In this document: in pieces, positions 38,601-53,600 of the stretch
Layout: every line of letters starts with the position of its first letter
Numbering within the stretch: position 1 is the first letter of the stretch
From: Rhopalosiphum padi
Taxonomy: Eukaryota; Arthropoda; Insecta; Hemiptera; Aphididae
DNA: 64,000 nt
Assembly (NCBI RefSeq): GCF_020882245.1
Contig: NC_083598.1
Location: forward strand, 3,093,178-3,157,177
Reading direction: 5' to 3'
Position numbers and translations under genes: made by a program
The notes under the pieces: generated by a model
Told to the model about the DNA's origin: nothing
The model's database searches: none
What the model saw: only the letters and a program-made list of their open reading frames with translations

Positions 38601-41600
38601 ATTCATATAAAGTAAAGAAAAAACTGGTTCCAAATGTTCCAATACAACCTCATTCTAAATAAGTTATACCTCCTTCCATTATATCTTTTCATTGTGATAC
38701 GATTGTGATCGGAAATTATATTCCATCTACAATTAACGCCTGGATGTATCACGTGGGCGAGACGGGATGACCCTGACCCCAGGGTATTGGGTTTTTTTTT
38801 CAAATCACTTCTACCAGTCTCGATATTCAATTAATAGGTGTAAATATCGGTGTATGTAATTATATATTTTTATCCATATGGGTATTGAGTGAACTCATCA
38901 AAAATATTGATTTATAAATCATATTTAAATAACTAGATGGTTATATATACACATATGTCTTCAAACCTGTTTTAAACCCCTATCGTCAAAATATTTAGGG
39001 TTAATTAATATAAGATAAACGTTTTACTTAATAAAATAATATTTAATTTACTTATATAGCGAGGGTATCTGTGAAAATTATACAAGCCGAACATATTTAA
39101 CAAAACGATAAACACAAAATAATTGTATTATATGTATTAGAGTATTTTTTTAAAAATATTTTATTGTTCATTATACAAATGTATAGATAAAATACAATAC
39201 AAATATTCAATAAATTATTTTTACATACATGTATTACTAAAATAAAATTGTAAAATTAATATTTCAAGAGTTAAACTAGGTTTATATTCATAATAATTGT
39301 CTTAAAATATCATAATAATATGTAACTGGTTGTATTAGAGGCGGATAGGGCTGTTTTATATTACGGCGAATTGAATTCATGGGCCCAGACATTTTTTGAT
39401 CGCTTCGCTCGCAATATATTTACAAAACAAGTCTCTATAATTCTTACTATAATATTATTTTATTTTAATATAAAACTATTCAATCATAATTATTAATACA
39501 TTAATTTTTTTTTTTCAATACATCACTTTATGCAGCCACCTTATCAATAATACCATTAGGGTTTATTTTAGTTAACATTAATTTTTCAATACTCATTAAC
39601 AATAAACTTTCTAAATCCTCTTGTGACATTGAATGTCTTAAATAATTTTTTACATACTTAAGAGAAAAATTCTAGTTATATTTTATTGCACTTAGAAGCG
39701 CTTGTCATTAAAGGATCATTCTTGTTATTTTTTTATTTTCTGAGCACCACTCATAAATACGATGCATTATAATAGGTAATAGTAATATATTCATTATTCA
39801 TAATATACATAGAAAACGGGCATGGGCCTAAAACAAAATTTCGTTTTGGATCAGTATACCAATAATTGTGTTTGATAATATATACTAATAAAATGCTTGC
39901 AAATTAAAACTTATTTATTGATCAATTGATTACTGATTTAAGTGACTGGGTATTTTATAACAGAATCGGGAATTTTATGAAACGAATTATAATGTAATAT
40001 AACTGGTATTTAATTTCGAATAATTAACGATAAAAAAATAACTTGTACTATGCGAAAAAAAAAAAATTTTTTTATTTATTTTACTTATTATTATATAAAG
40101 AGCACAAGGCTCAAGGTGCAATTATGTATTAATACTCATAAAAAATCGTTTAGTGTTTTCATTTATTATATAATAATTATAAGTTATAATTTATAACTAA
40201 CTAATACATTTTCTTTAGTTATTGTAAAATGTTTTGAGCGCAATAAATTAGTAAACTGCCTAGAAAACGTCTATTGTCTATATATACAATGTCATATATT
40301 ATTAACCTGAACGCAAAAGTATTTATTTCATTTTTAATTATAAACCAAATACCAATAAAATAAACTTAATAAACTGTTTCCAAATTGTATATAGTTCGAT
40401 ATTATTATTATATAATAATATTTAAAACATAAAATACTGTGTTGAGACTGGGGGTTTATAATTTGGTACGGGCAGGGGCCCACCGGGAAAATCCCGAATT
40501 CCCGATAGGCCTATCCGCCCCTGGTTGTATAACTTACTGTCGGTGTCGTATTAATCTTACAAGGTTCATTAAGTAAAGAGTAAATTAGACACCCCTATAA
40601 TATTCAAAATCGCCTAATTTATTATTACAGTTGTTTGTGACCACCCAGAAGTCTTACATATTTAAATTTCAAAGATAAATAATATAAATATATATATAGG
40701 TATATTTACAGTTAAACTAGAATATAGATTTATAAAACGATTAATCATAGCCCATCATAAGTATAATTAGGTTTAGTGAGATTAGGTTAAATTTCTCGCG
40801 TGATAAAATACATTAAATTATATATATATATATATATATATATTATACATATATATTTAATGTAAACTTTTTCATGGATTGTTAAAAAAAATTTCAAAAT
40901 TAAAACTTTTGTGGCTAAAAAGGCACTATAGGTAAACTTAAAAAAAAAATGAAATTTACAGTTTTGAATTTTTGATAGCATGCTATCGCAGTGTTAAAAC
41001 TATATAATAAATGATAGTTTATTAGGTCAGGGGACGCGACAAGTAATTATTTACAAAATACTATGCCGTTGATTAATTTTTAAAATAAGAAAAGAAAACA
41101 TTCTATTTTTCTATTTATGGACATCTTATATAAATAGGTACACATTAAAGGTTACTTGGTCAATTATTAAATAAGTTGTATGTATATAATTTGTATATAT
41201 ATTACATACAATGTACAATGTACATCCTATAAATTGCTATAAAGTTTGCATATTAACCGTAAAGACAGTGACCTTGATAAAAATCTAACACCTGTTATTG
41301 TTGACGTTTACTCAATGACAAAAATGAAAATCATTATTTAAAATACATTGATAGATTAAGTAAAATCGTGATAAATTAGACATTTAGCGATATCGCAACA
41401 ACTGATAATTTTATTTTGCAGTCTCTACGACTACAACATGAATGTAGCTAGAACATTTAACGAAAAATATTTTAATAGTATGATGTAATTGTAATATGTA
41501 ATATTTTCTTTATTAGAAAAAAGTTTTGAATTAATATAGATAGGGTAGGATAAGTAGGTACCTCTATATGTATAAAGCGTTTATTTTTTAAATTTAAAAC

Positions 41601-44600
41601 AAATAGTTGACAATTATTTTTGCATCAATTCTATAGGATTAGATATAAATTTAACTGCATATCCGGTATAATATAACATTATTATCTTAAATTGAAATTA
41701 AAATACGTAGTTTAAATGTATATTATAATTGATTAGTTTTTTCTATAAATTAATATTTGCTATCGGAGAAAATTTCAACTTGTTTTAAATATTTATAATA
41801 TTTTTGTAAATTATATTTACCCAGTAATTATTATAATTACCTAGTGAATGATTTCTTTAATTTTAATTATTTTTATAAATTATTTGTACAACAATATTAA
41901 ATGTAGCTATAATATATATTATTAGATATGTATATTATCAATGATATATATTAAGTATTTAAGTACCTTAAAGTTAGAAGAAGTAAACAATTTTGCTATG
42001 TATGCGAATTAACCTTACATAATAGGTATAAAGTAATTCATAGAATTTGATCGTTATTCTAAATTTGCACTAACAACAAGTATTTCTTCGAAATATTGTA
42101 GAAAGTTTTAGTTGTTCATTCATGTTTGGCTTATATAAGTGGGTGTCTGATGAAGGTCGGTCGGGGGCCACATGGAGCACTCCATATAAGGTTAAGGTGT
42201 AGGTAAAATAGGCCTCGCCCTTCACTTTACTTATTAGCTCATTTTTGTGATTTTGTTGCTGACACTGTCGAGTTATTGCAGTAAATTGACAAATATGTAA
42301 GCGTACGTCTATATGGACTGTATGAAGTTAGCGTATGTTAGGTATACGTACGTTTTAGTTCATTAATAATTTATAGGTATCAAACATTTTTAATTACGTG
42401 TTAATATGGCCCTAATCTTAGTATTAGCCAAATTCCACTCAGATCTACCAAACTAAATTCATACAAAGACTAACTATAGGTAATATTTAATATAATTATA
42501 TAAATTGTAATCTTAAGTTTATATAAACCGCTTCGTCCTGATACTACATTTGTTTTTCGATTAATTTAAATACAATACGTGTATTTTTTCTAACATATGA
42601 ATTAATATATTTGTTTGAACATTTTTTATTTTCATCTTGTACTGTGCATATACTAGTCAGTAATACAATAAGTAAAAGTAATCAACGAACAAAAAAATTG
42701 ACAAATAAGGAAAGACAAGAGAAAAAAGTAGCAACCTCAGTGTAAGACAAGTTTTGAGGAGAGAGTATAATATGGATATTGGTTACCTTTCAGGCGACTA
42801 AAACGAGTTACCTGGGCTTTTATTTAAATCTGAGATCTAAGACTGATGAAAAGTGGGTTTTATTAAATATAGAACCTTCAATTGGATTTTTTTTTCAGTT
42901 CGGAAAAGCAATAGTTTATCTAATTTTAATGCATGTGTAATAATTGTATATTATTAGTTAAGTTAATTAAGTGATCTGTTAAGCGAGGCAAAGTTCGTTT
43001 GAAAGCCATTTAATTATTTTGTCAAATTTAATATTAAAACTTTAAAGTTTATTGTTCAGTCCAATAGTAACTCAAAAAAAAAATAAAAATTAGGTATTTA
43101 ATAAATTTAATTGCTTTATTGATTGTAATGTATTGTATAATTTTTTTTTTTATCTGGATTGATTTTAATAATATTTAGGTATTTAAGTTCATTTTTCATG
43201 TTAATTGTCATAATATTGATTTTATTTTAGTTTTTGAGTGGAGAGTTGATTCTATTGATTTTACAATTCTGTGTGGTATTTTTTGTTTATTTAAATTAAT
43301 TATCATTCTGTTTAATCAAACGTTGTTCATTTTAATATTTAATTTACTTTGCCTGCCTTTATTTGGCCATTGTGCACAATGCTTGGATAGACTTTAACCT
43401 TGACCCCTAAAATTAAGCGTTGTGTGCAATAACTTTGCTTTTAACATAAATATTGTATTATATATATATACATACAAAGTCTTGAAACTGTATAAGTGTT
43501 GAGTGTAGCGGGTATAATAATACCACATGCGCCTGAGTAGAGTTGTATTAGTTGTAATGTTTGATTTTAAAAAAGCTTAGAACGAAGCTGAAGTGAAGTA
43601 AGCGACGTTGTAAACAGTGTTGCTGTAGCCCGCAGGACAAAAATAATTTGTGCTTATAACAAGTGGTTTGAACTTTACGAAGATGCTTCAATGTGATCTA
43701 TAAATGTATAGGAAAAATCGTAACAGTACAATCGTTTTTAAATGTTTCTTCACATAGCGCGCAAAATGAACCTACCTCTATACTATATAGCAGGGGTGGC
43801 AAACGATAAGATGAGTCGTGAGCCACACATTATAATGAAAAATATGTAAGTCAAGAGCAGAAAAAAAGGTTCTCAATTATTATCGTAAATAAGATAAGAT
43901 ATAAAATTTAATAAAATGTGTAAAATGCAAAACAATATAGCAGGGGCACTAATTTTAATTTTAATTTTTAAGTTTTATTTATATTTCATACATTATGTAA
44001 TGTGCATCTACATACTTTAATAATGATCGTTTAGCCATTTTACAGATAAAGAGCCTGTGCATATAATAATATTTATATATATATATATACTTAGACGCGT
44101 TTTGCAGTTTTTATATATTGCATTCAATTCGTTATTTACTTGAAAATGGCAACGTATTTCATTAGACCGGAAGTGATCCGGATGCTCTCATATTTACGTA
44201 TAGGTACAACACTTCACTTACTTACAATTCTAGAATGGCAACTCGAAGTTTGTTCAACAATTATAATTGTTGATAATTAGACAATGCGACGGACGCAGAA
44301 AAGACAGTCAGCTACCGGAAGCTACCAATAGATATTAATATGTTCTCATCAACTGAAATTTCATGTTTTGAAAATTTACTCCAAAGTAAAGACTAGATGA
44401 CAAGTTACACTTTTGGACATAAATATATTCAAGGAAAATTTTTCCATCAATCAAATTATTATTAAGTTTATTTTTTTTTTAAAACGTAGGTATCTAAGAT
44501 TACTATAAAATGATGTGTTGATCGATATGGCTACATAATGGGTTGTGTATACGAATAAATATTAAAATAAATTGACCTCGATCCGTAACTTACGAATAGC

Positions 44601-47600
44601 TTATTTAACAGCTAAAATATACTGAATGGCATATTTGTTAAAACTTTTAATCGATTAAAATGGTATCAATGTATCATTAAATAAATTAATAGGTATATGT
44701 TAAACGTTTTTTTAACATTAATAACAATCAACTTTATACTAGTAATATGTATATCTAGATAAATATTTTGTTATTATCAGCAATAAATGTAAATTAACAT
44801 AATTATATTATTATGATTGTATTGATCCCTGCCATTCAAAACGTTAATCATTTCGGTGATTTGTTATGAATTGCATAATATCGTGCGTACGGTGTACATT
44901 TCATTCATACTGCACTTTCAACTAAAATATAAAATTGAAAACAATACAAAAATTTAATTCATTATTTATTTTATAAGTCTTATTATTATAATAGTATAAT
45001 ATATGTACTTAAATCGCCGTTCGAAATATTATATTTTAATTACTATTTTAAGTACGCGTAAATATGATGGCTAAAAAAATTGTCTTATTTATTCATGTAT
45101 TTATGAATACAACTGTACCAACCATTCGAATTCATCTATAAAAAACACATTTTTATTATATACTAATAAAATTATGATAGCTACGATGAAATGGTTATCC
45201 CGATGATATTGGTATGAAGAAAATAGCAAAATATTTTTATATAGGGTGCAGGACACGGGTACATCCTTCAGTATATTATAGCCAAGTATCGAATGCTGTC
45301 ACATTTTAAATTCAATGAGAAGAGCAAAAACAATTTTATTTGATTCGGTTTCTTATTTCAATCGATAAAAAAATTAAATTATAAATATTACGTAATATTG
45401 AAGGTCTGACACGGTTAAGTGACAAAAAACTCAATTTTTGGTAGAAAATAAGTGTCGTAAAATATATTATTTTATAAATTAATAACTATATAATAGTGCA
45501 TTCTTCTCCGTGACGTCGACGTAACCTTTAATTATTATAGGTACATAATCTCGCAGGTTTCACCGGTAACGCGCGCATTCATGGGCGCGTGCGTGCATGG
45601 CGCTAAGTTTGGACTTGGCGACCGCGTGTGTATGTCTGCGACGGAAATAGCCGCCCGCACGATTACCGACGACGCTACAGTCACCGCGTTTGCCGCTCTC
45701 GAATGATTTAGCGCTACGACTGTATAGTATATTTTTGTACGCAACGGCGTCACTGCGGCAGTGTTGGCCGAAACGATTTTCGAGACGTCTACATTTTTTT
45801 TTCAAAACAACACAACCGACAAAAAATACCTACGCACTCGATTTTAATATTAAATTAATTTATAAAATGTGTGTTCGAAAATAAAAACAAAGATTCCGAA
45901 TTTCCGTTTCGCGAATGATATAATAACACATAAACCAACGAATCGGGGGCGGACGATATTATTAACATAACGTAATATGACTAACATGTATTATATATTT
46001 GTATATATACCTATAATATTGTTTATTTGGTATGACAAAAGTGGCAACGTGTGGAGGTACAGGCGTGCATATCCGAAGTGGGCTGTGAATTGCGATGTGT
46101 ATAATATTATAGCGAACGCGACTCGCCCAAATATTAATTGATTTGGAGGTCGATGTTACGAGAATACGGGATTCTTATAAAACGATTAACACGTATTGAA
46201 CGATTATTAATGAAAAAAAAAATAAATTGTATATTCTCCGATGCCTGTCTCGTCGTCAAACGGTTTTAAGATAAAAATCAAAAAACTTTTATTTTTTTTA
46301 AAGTTACATGTTTTGAGGGCACTTGACAGGTAATTTTCCGAAAGGAATTGCCAAAAATAATGTAGAATATTTGATTTTGTATGGGCGAGTCCAATTGTTT
46401 TCAATATCATTTCATTGTTATATTATTATTTCATTATTGTTTTTATTGTTTAAAGAATGTTAAATGCAGTAATCAGTATGCAAATTATAATAGTTGTAAT
46501 TGCAATATATTCTCAACTAGGTTATTTTTTTTTCATTGGATGACATATAATTAGTTACTAAGAAAATCGCAGTCATATCATCTTTAAGATTAAATCTCTA
46601 GTCAAAATGTGAGCATTTGGTTTAATCAAGAATTGATGTATGTAATATTTAAAACGTTATCTTCGTTGCTTCTTTATTTTTACACTGACATATTTTTTAA
46701 GACGTATGTGCGTTCTACCGCCCGTCAAACGACTGAACGTACAATTTAATTTAATAGTGTAAAAATAAAAATAATTTTTATACGAGTATTTATATATATA
46801 TATATATAGGCTCATGCAATATTAATAATTTGTTGCCCCAAAGCGTTTCAACTAATACTCACCTCGACTATACTATACAGTGTTTCCGCCTCTAATAATA
46901 TACTCATATACGGTTGTAGAACGCTGTACCACCGCTGTTGAGCCAACTTTAAACACATGGTGTAATTAGTGTATATCTCTTGGACCATTTCTCACCCCCT
47001 ATGTACTGAACATTTTGAACCGTGTTAGAAACTAACTGACACGAAGTTGTGTTGTACTAATATGTTATAACATGGGCCTCAATTAATCTGTTCAAGACGT
47101 CGCCGTCGTAACGTTTTACCGTTCGATTTATATTTAATATACCTATAATATACCTACTGGCTACTACTTGTACTATTGTATACTCGTAGATCATCGTATC
47201 AAATAGTTTTCTTTTCTTCCTACTCTAAATCACCAAAACCAAATCATACTTATTAGTCATTTATTTTGTAACACTGAAATGTGTTGTATTTTCAGTAGCA
47301 CCACTCAAAGAACAACATTATGGCTACTTTTTTTCACATTTATAGAAGCGTAGGTTGCAGGATACTACGGTATACTTGAAATTAAAAACCTGGTTAGAAA
47401 CCTGATATTTAAGACCCATTGGGCGGTTTGGCGGCGAAATAGGACACCAAAATTATGTGACTGCTGTCAAATATCTATGACACTGTACAAGAGCTCACTA
47501 TCTATGGATGTATAATAATATCATTATAGTCAATAACAATAAATTTTGTATGAAATTCGTGTGTAAAAAATATGTTACTTTTTGTCTCTTACTCTCGTCT

Positions 47601-50600
47601 ACTTAAAAAAACAATGGAAATCTTATATCAGTGATGTATCGGAAAAACATTTTAGATAATTGCACAGTTCTAAGTCTGCACAAGGAAGAAGCTTATATGA
47701 GTTAATTATGTATACAAAATTTATCTGTAAATATAATCAAATATATTAGTATATATATATTAGTCTAAAATTGACTTGCGTCATATCATTATAAATTTAA
47801 TTCAGCCTATATACTGACAAGGATTGGGCAGGCCGGGTTAATATTAGGGACTAAAGGGCTTATGGTAAACTATTAATAACGTTAAAATATGAACGGCAGT
47901 ATTTTTAGTTGTATTAAAATATATATATTCACAAATCAAATGTATCAAAAATTATGATTATGATTTATATTGTTAAATATATAGGAGCATAAAAACATTA
48001 AGAACTCAATATCCGTTCCTGGAAATAGAAATTAAATTAAATATATTATATTTGATATACAAATAAGTATCATTATTTACAATCCACTAGCTGAAAAAGT
48101 TATAGCGAAAAAATGTCGTCGGCCCTCTCACTCATTAAGACGTTTCTTTACGTCATAATGTTTTGATATCTTTAAGCATATAAGCAGTTATGACACTTAT
48201 GTATAATACAAGATTAATATTCATATTTATTATAACGTATATGTAATGAAAGTAAGAAAAAATAATTTTATGAAATTCTGCAATTTCCATCATGTACCCA
48301 CGGCTGTACATATGCCTATAGGCTACATTATATAATTACAAGTACAATCGATAGAAAAAATACACGCTATTAATTGTTACCATTTACGTCGAGTGTCTGC
48401 GTTGCTTACCCATGGAAAAGTTGTTTATTTCCTATTAAACGCGTTTTATGTCTTTAGACAAAGGAGCAATAAAAATACCCAGAAGAAAAATATAGAGCAT
48501 TGTAGGTAGTCACTAGTCGATGTATCTTATTATATTCCGTTACTAAAAAAAGCTATTAGAGTTTTCAAACCCACAATCTCTCCGAGATCTAAATAATTGT
48601 CACAGTCATTGAGATGATTTTTTAGATAAATACATGCAATATCATGTAATTTCTCAATTATGTTAATTAATATGAATTCAACGATATCTTTAATTTTATA
48701 ATATGTATGTATTTGAGATAAGTATAGTTTTATACAAATAAGAAAACCTATTTATTGTTATTTTCACTATCGAAAGCTAGCATAATATAATAACTTCGTA
48801 ATATTCACATGGTTTTCTTGCGGTAATTCATTGTAATATAGTGTTATTATAATAAAATATAATATATCTCATATGTATAGATATTTATACCATATAGTAA
48901 ATTATATATATATGTATACATTATACACATATATATTTAATGGGTTAATAGATACACACTTAATATGCAAGTATGATACCTATTAAATAACATTATAATA
49001 TTGTTACAATATAATATATTCACCTAATATACATGTGGCCTCTATGTTCTTACAAAATTATTATAATTGGCAATTTTGAAAATTTTGCGTGTGCTATCCT
49101 ACTAAAACTGCACGCTGTAAATATCGATTAAAACACGAACATTATATTTTTTAAATAAAAATTTTAAAAACCTGACACAATAGGTATACGTACCTATACT
49201 TTATTGAGGTTAGTATAATATATGAGGTACTTATCTTTTATAAGGTATTGACAGATTGTATTCAAAATCATGTACAATTTAGAATAAGAAAAATGTCAAT
49301 ACTGATAAAAATCGGTTAGATTATTCTATCTCAAACTGTTATCTTAACGATTTCAATAAAAGTGCCAAATACATATGAAATGTCAACATAAAACTAAATA
49401 GTAAAATATTTTGTATACAAAAGATTGATGACAGATTCAATATTTTCAATAAAATCAGTTGTTATAAAATAAATGTGTTACAGGGTCAAGGTTTGCGTGT
49501 ATGTATATACCTATATATAGTAAATTATTGTTCAAACAAGGCCATACATGTGTTATGTGTATATAAGTGTATTCTTTTTTTTTAAAGATATTTTATATTT
49601 AATATACTATACCTAAATAGCAGTTATATAAACATCAACCGTCGTATATTAATCGTAAATAATATAACAATCGAATAACATCTGTAAACGTTTTGAATAC
49701 ACATACTTACATGCGATTATATTAGGTAGCTATATATACTATTCATCACAATACTAACATTCTACACCATGCCTAGAGCATTAATAATTAAGTATGTAGT
49801 TATAAATCAACGCGACTTGAAATTAAATGGTAACTTGCCATTCGTAAGTAACGCGAAATTAAATTTTTTTTTGATCGCACGATTTTTGCAATCGACTAAT
49901 GCGTACCTATAGATTTAATATTGGAGGGCAATATATTATGTGATTACACAATTAAAAACAGATGGTACTTTGTCGACTACCGTGGTTTTACATACGTGCA
50001 AGAAATAACGATGCGCTGTTAAACACAAATTTAACATGCTGCAAAGCAATGACTATATTATATATCGATGACCTTTATAGTTTTTAAACAATTACATATA
50101 TTAGTATAGACAATTTAGTGTTTAGATGAAATATTTAAATATCAATTTAATAGTGGCAATAGTGCAGTAGCAATTCGTTGTGGATTATATAATAGACAAA
50201 TCGAAAATAGTAATAAATAATAATAGTAGTTAACAAAACAATTGTCTGTAAAAATACGTAAAACTCATAAGACAAATAATAAGGTCACAATTGTTTACCT
50301 ACAAGTTTACTAATTTTCGATTAATAATGATTTATAAATAAGAAATAACAGTATACCTACTTCACTTTAGATTCATGACTTAAAAATTTAAATTTATATA
50401 GGTAATATTAGGTTTAAACCATGTCGAGATTATTATAAATTAATAATGTAAAAAATATATAAAGTAACACAATTGATTTTGTCCTTATTCATTTCAGAAT
50501 AGTAAAATATGTTCCCACTTTTAAAGTGTGTAAAGACAATATATATTATATAGACCATATAGGATAGTTCATAATATAATGTAGGTACCTAAATCAAATT

Positions 50601-53600
50601 AAACACATATTTTCAAGCATGTTTTTTGTAAGATATCGTAAGAAAATACGAGTATAAATCACTATTAATTTTAGTTATTATAATACATTTCATCGATAGT
50701 AATGATAGTATACACCCACAGAGCAAATAAATGAATATTCTATAAGTATACAATATGATATTGGTATTAAATTATAGATAATTAGGTATTCACTTTTATA
50801 CAAAATTCGGTGATCGTATAACTTTTATTGTGCTAACCAAAAACTTGTTGAAACAATATAGGGTATTATATAGGGTTCCATCGTGCGCGTTATGGTCAAA
50901 GAATAAGTCGAATAACGAAAAGTTAATACCTATAATAACATATTATGTATTAAACCCACTTTACATCATCGTCATCATAATAATCGATTTGGAAAACATT
51001 TTATTAAGTATCGAAAACATCGTGAGCGCTTTATATATATATATACCTACGCATAGCAATAAAGGGTTCCTTTTGAAACGCAACGCCCTGAATTATATAC
51101 ACAAACATCAGGGTGTGGCTTCTTTGACCTCTCCGCGGTGAATATTCTAAGCACGGGATTTTATCACTCTACGAACAGTCGATCGGTATTACTTTGTTTC
51201 TGCTCCCCACTCTCTTAATTTATTACCTCTATATAGACCCAGTGATCCATTTTTTGTTCGATTTTTTTTTTTAACCACAGGAAACCGGGTCACGAGTCAT
51301 TAAATACGGCCGGAAGGGTCCTTTGTCTTTGGTTACCGGTGTTTGCTAAATTATTGAAATTCCGGGGTGGTCTGAAAATAAACTCGTTGTAAATTGCGTG
51401 TAATTTGAAAATAAAATAAAATTAATACAATAATCAGACAACAATGTGTAAAAACAATACGCATAACTTAATAATAATTACATTTTTATACTTACTCAAA
51501 TACATAAGAAGATTTTTTTCCAATGCCTAGTAGTTACTATTTGGTGTTGTATTGTTATTATCATCTATACATCTATAGATTATTTTTTGTTGCCTTTTGC
51601 AATTTGACAGATACATATATTATGAGACATTTATTAACTAACAAATTTAAATAAGTTAGAAAGTTTTCTAAATGCCAAATATCTTCGCTCTCCTTAGAAT
51701 CTAAAATAATATAATACAATAATTTTATCATATATAGGTACGTATATTATATTCTATAGTTCTATACTTAATATAAATATAACCTTTTTTCAATTATTTT
51801 ATTATTACTTTTTTCTATTCAATATAGTACTATTTATACTATAGTGATTTTCTAATTACTAATAATAATTTAATTTGTCTAAATAATGATCATATAGTAA
51901 TAACAATGGTTATAAATTAACTTTTGTACTTACGTCTTATTAATGTGCAATTATGTTAGGCACCGGCAGTACCGCACTGTTTAAGACTTAAGTACATAGA
52001 TAGGTATACAAGTAATATATTTATTATATATTTTTAGTAAAACCATATCACGTTAAGTGTTTAACGGTGTACGATTTGGAGATATAATTTTTGAAAAAAA
52101 ATCATTAGTTACAGATTAAACTTATCGTTGACGTATTAAGTGGAATAACAAAAAATAACATTACAAATTATGTTTGTTAAATAATGGACATTGGACAGGT
52201 ATATAAAGTAGTAAATATAATATATTATATAAGTACCTATAATATTATTATGTAATGATATTTTTTGGTTGGATTTTCATCAACTACGTGAGTTTATTTT
52301 ATTTTATTTTGGAGATATCATTTTAATTGTTATATCTCTATTTTCTTTATACGTGAATAAATTTCTGATTTTTCGATCTAAATTCACATGCATATATTAT
52401 ATACCGCAGAATTTAATTTATTTTATAAATTTATTGTTATTACTTAAATGGCAATGATATGATAAACTATGTATTTATAAACAAATTCTAGCGATAAATG
52501 TATATTATAATACGCACTGCAGCAGTTACTAAAAAATATTACATGTACCCAAGTCCTGATAACCTCTACTCTCTAGGTTCTAATACACGTGTACCTATAT
52601 AATTTAATATGTGCCCGTAAATGGAAATGTGCAACGTATCTATATATATTATAGTACATTAATATTTTAGAAGCTTTATCGAACACGCGTTGAAATTCGT
52701 AAGGTATACCTACTGCAGTACTGCGGTATATTATAAATAGGTATCTATATACATAAATATATATACACAAGACACATAATAGATTGTATACCGGGTATTT
52801 ATACACAACTCGTATATGTTGGTAATTCGATCACGATTTTCCATTAGAATCCCGTAACTAAATAGAAATTTTCTATTACATAATATATACGAATACGCTA
52901 GGTATACACGGTGTCGGGTCGGTGCTATGTTTAAGCAAGGCGTTGAAAACGAGACCCGATATATATATACACGTAAATAATATCATATTGTCGTATAATA
53001 ATATGTGGTACGCGTTTTATAAATTCATTCGATAATCGTTTAGCAGCTTTAATAGTAGGCCGACAAAACCACTTATTACCGCCGTTGAAGCTATTAGCGC
53101 CCAGGCATCTTCTCCTCGGAGAGCACGCGATTTTCCACACACACACACACACGCACTACGCATATAATACGTCGTATGTACACATTACCCGTGTCCCGGC
53201 GTTGCATTAATTAACGACTGTCGTGCGAGTTTAAATGCATTTAATATCATATATGCGCCTATGCGAAGACGCCGCGCCGACTAAATCAGTGTTATCGTGA
53301 TTTTACTCTTCTTCTTCTTTTTGCGGTGCTGTACAACAGCTGTGATTGCACTTATATATATATATATATATATATATCACCATCGCGCATACAATTATTT
53401 ATGCGGTTTTCAGGCCCTACGCTATTATTATATGAAAAAACGATTAAGAATTTTTATTTCAGTAAACGGCCGTCGAGCAATATTATGATGTTGTCCGCGA
53501 CTCGCGTTATGTATGTTGTTTATACACTTTGTACAACTATATACGATATTGTGTATTCATTATAATAATTATAATACTTCGTGCAATCCGCAGTTGTATA

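Larger units (their letters stand above)
29818..39335 (+). other. integrin intron, left part
   Basis: AT-rich intronic DNA with TA runs (near 30850). An unrecognised open stretch at 30874-31102 (+) is listed separately. A CpG-rich block lies at about 37440-38040. No other gene is visible. Confidence 0.6.

Noticed and set aside
45535..45884. Overlapping frames of 64-81 codons on both strands
   Set aside because: Typical of a CpG-rich island with few stop codons; no family match and no splice context.
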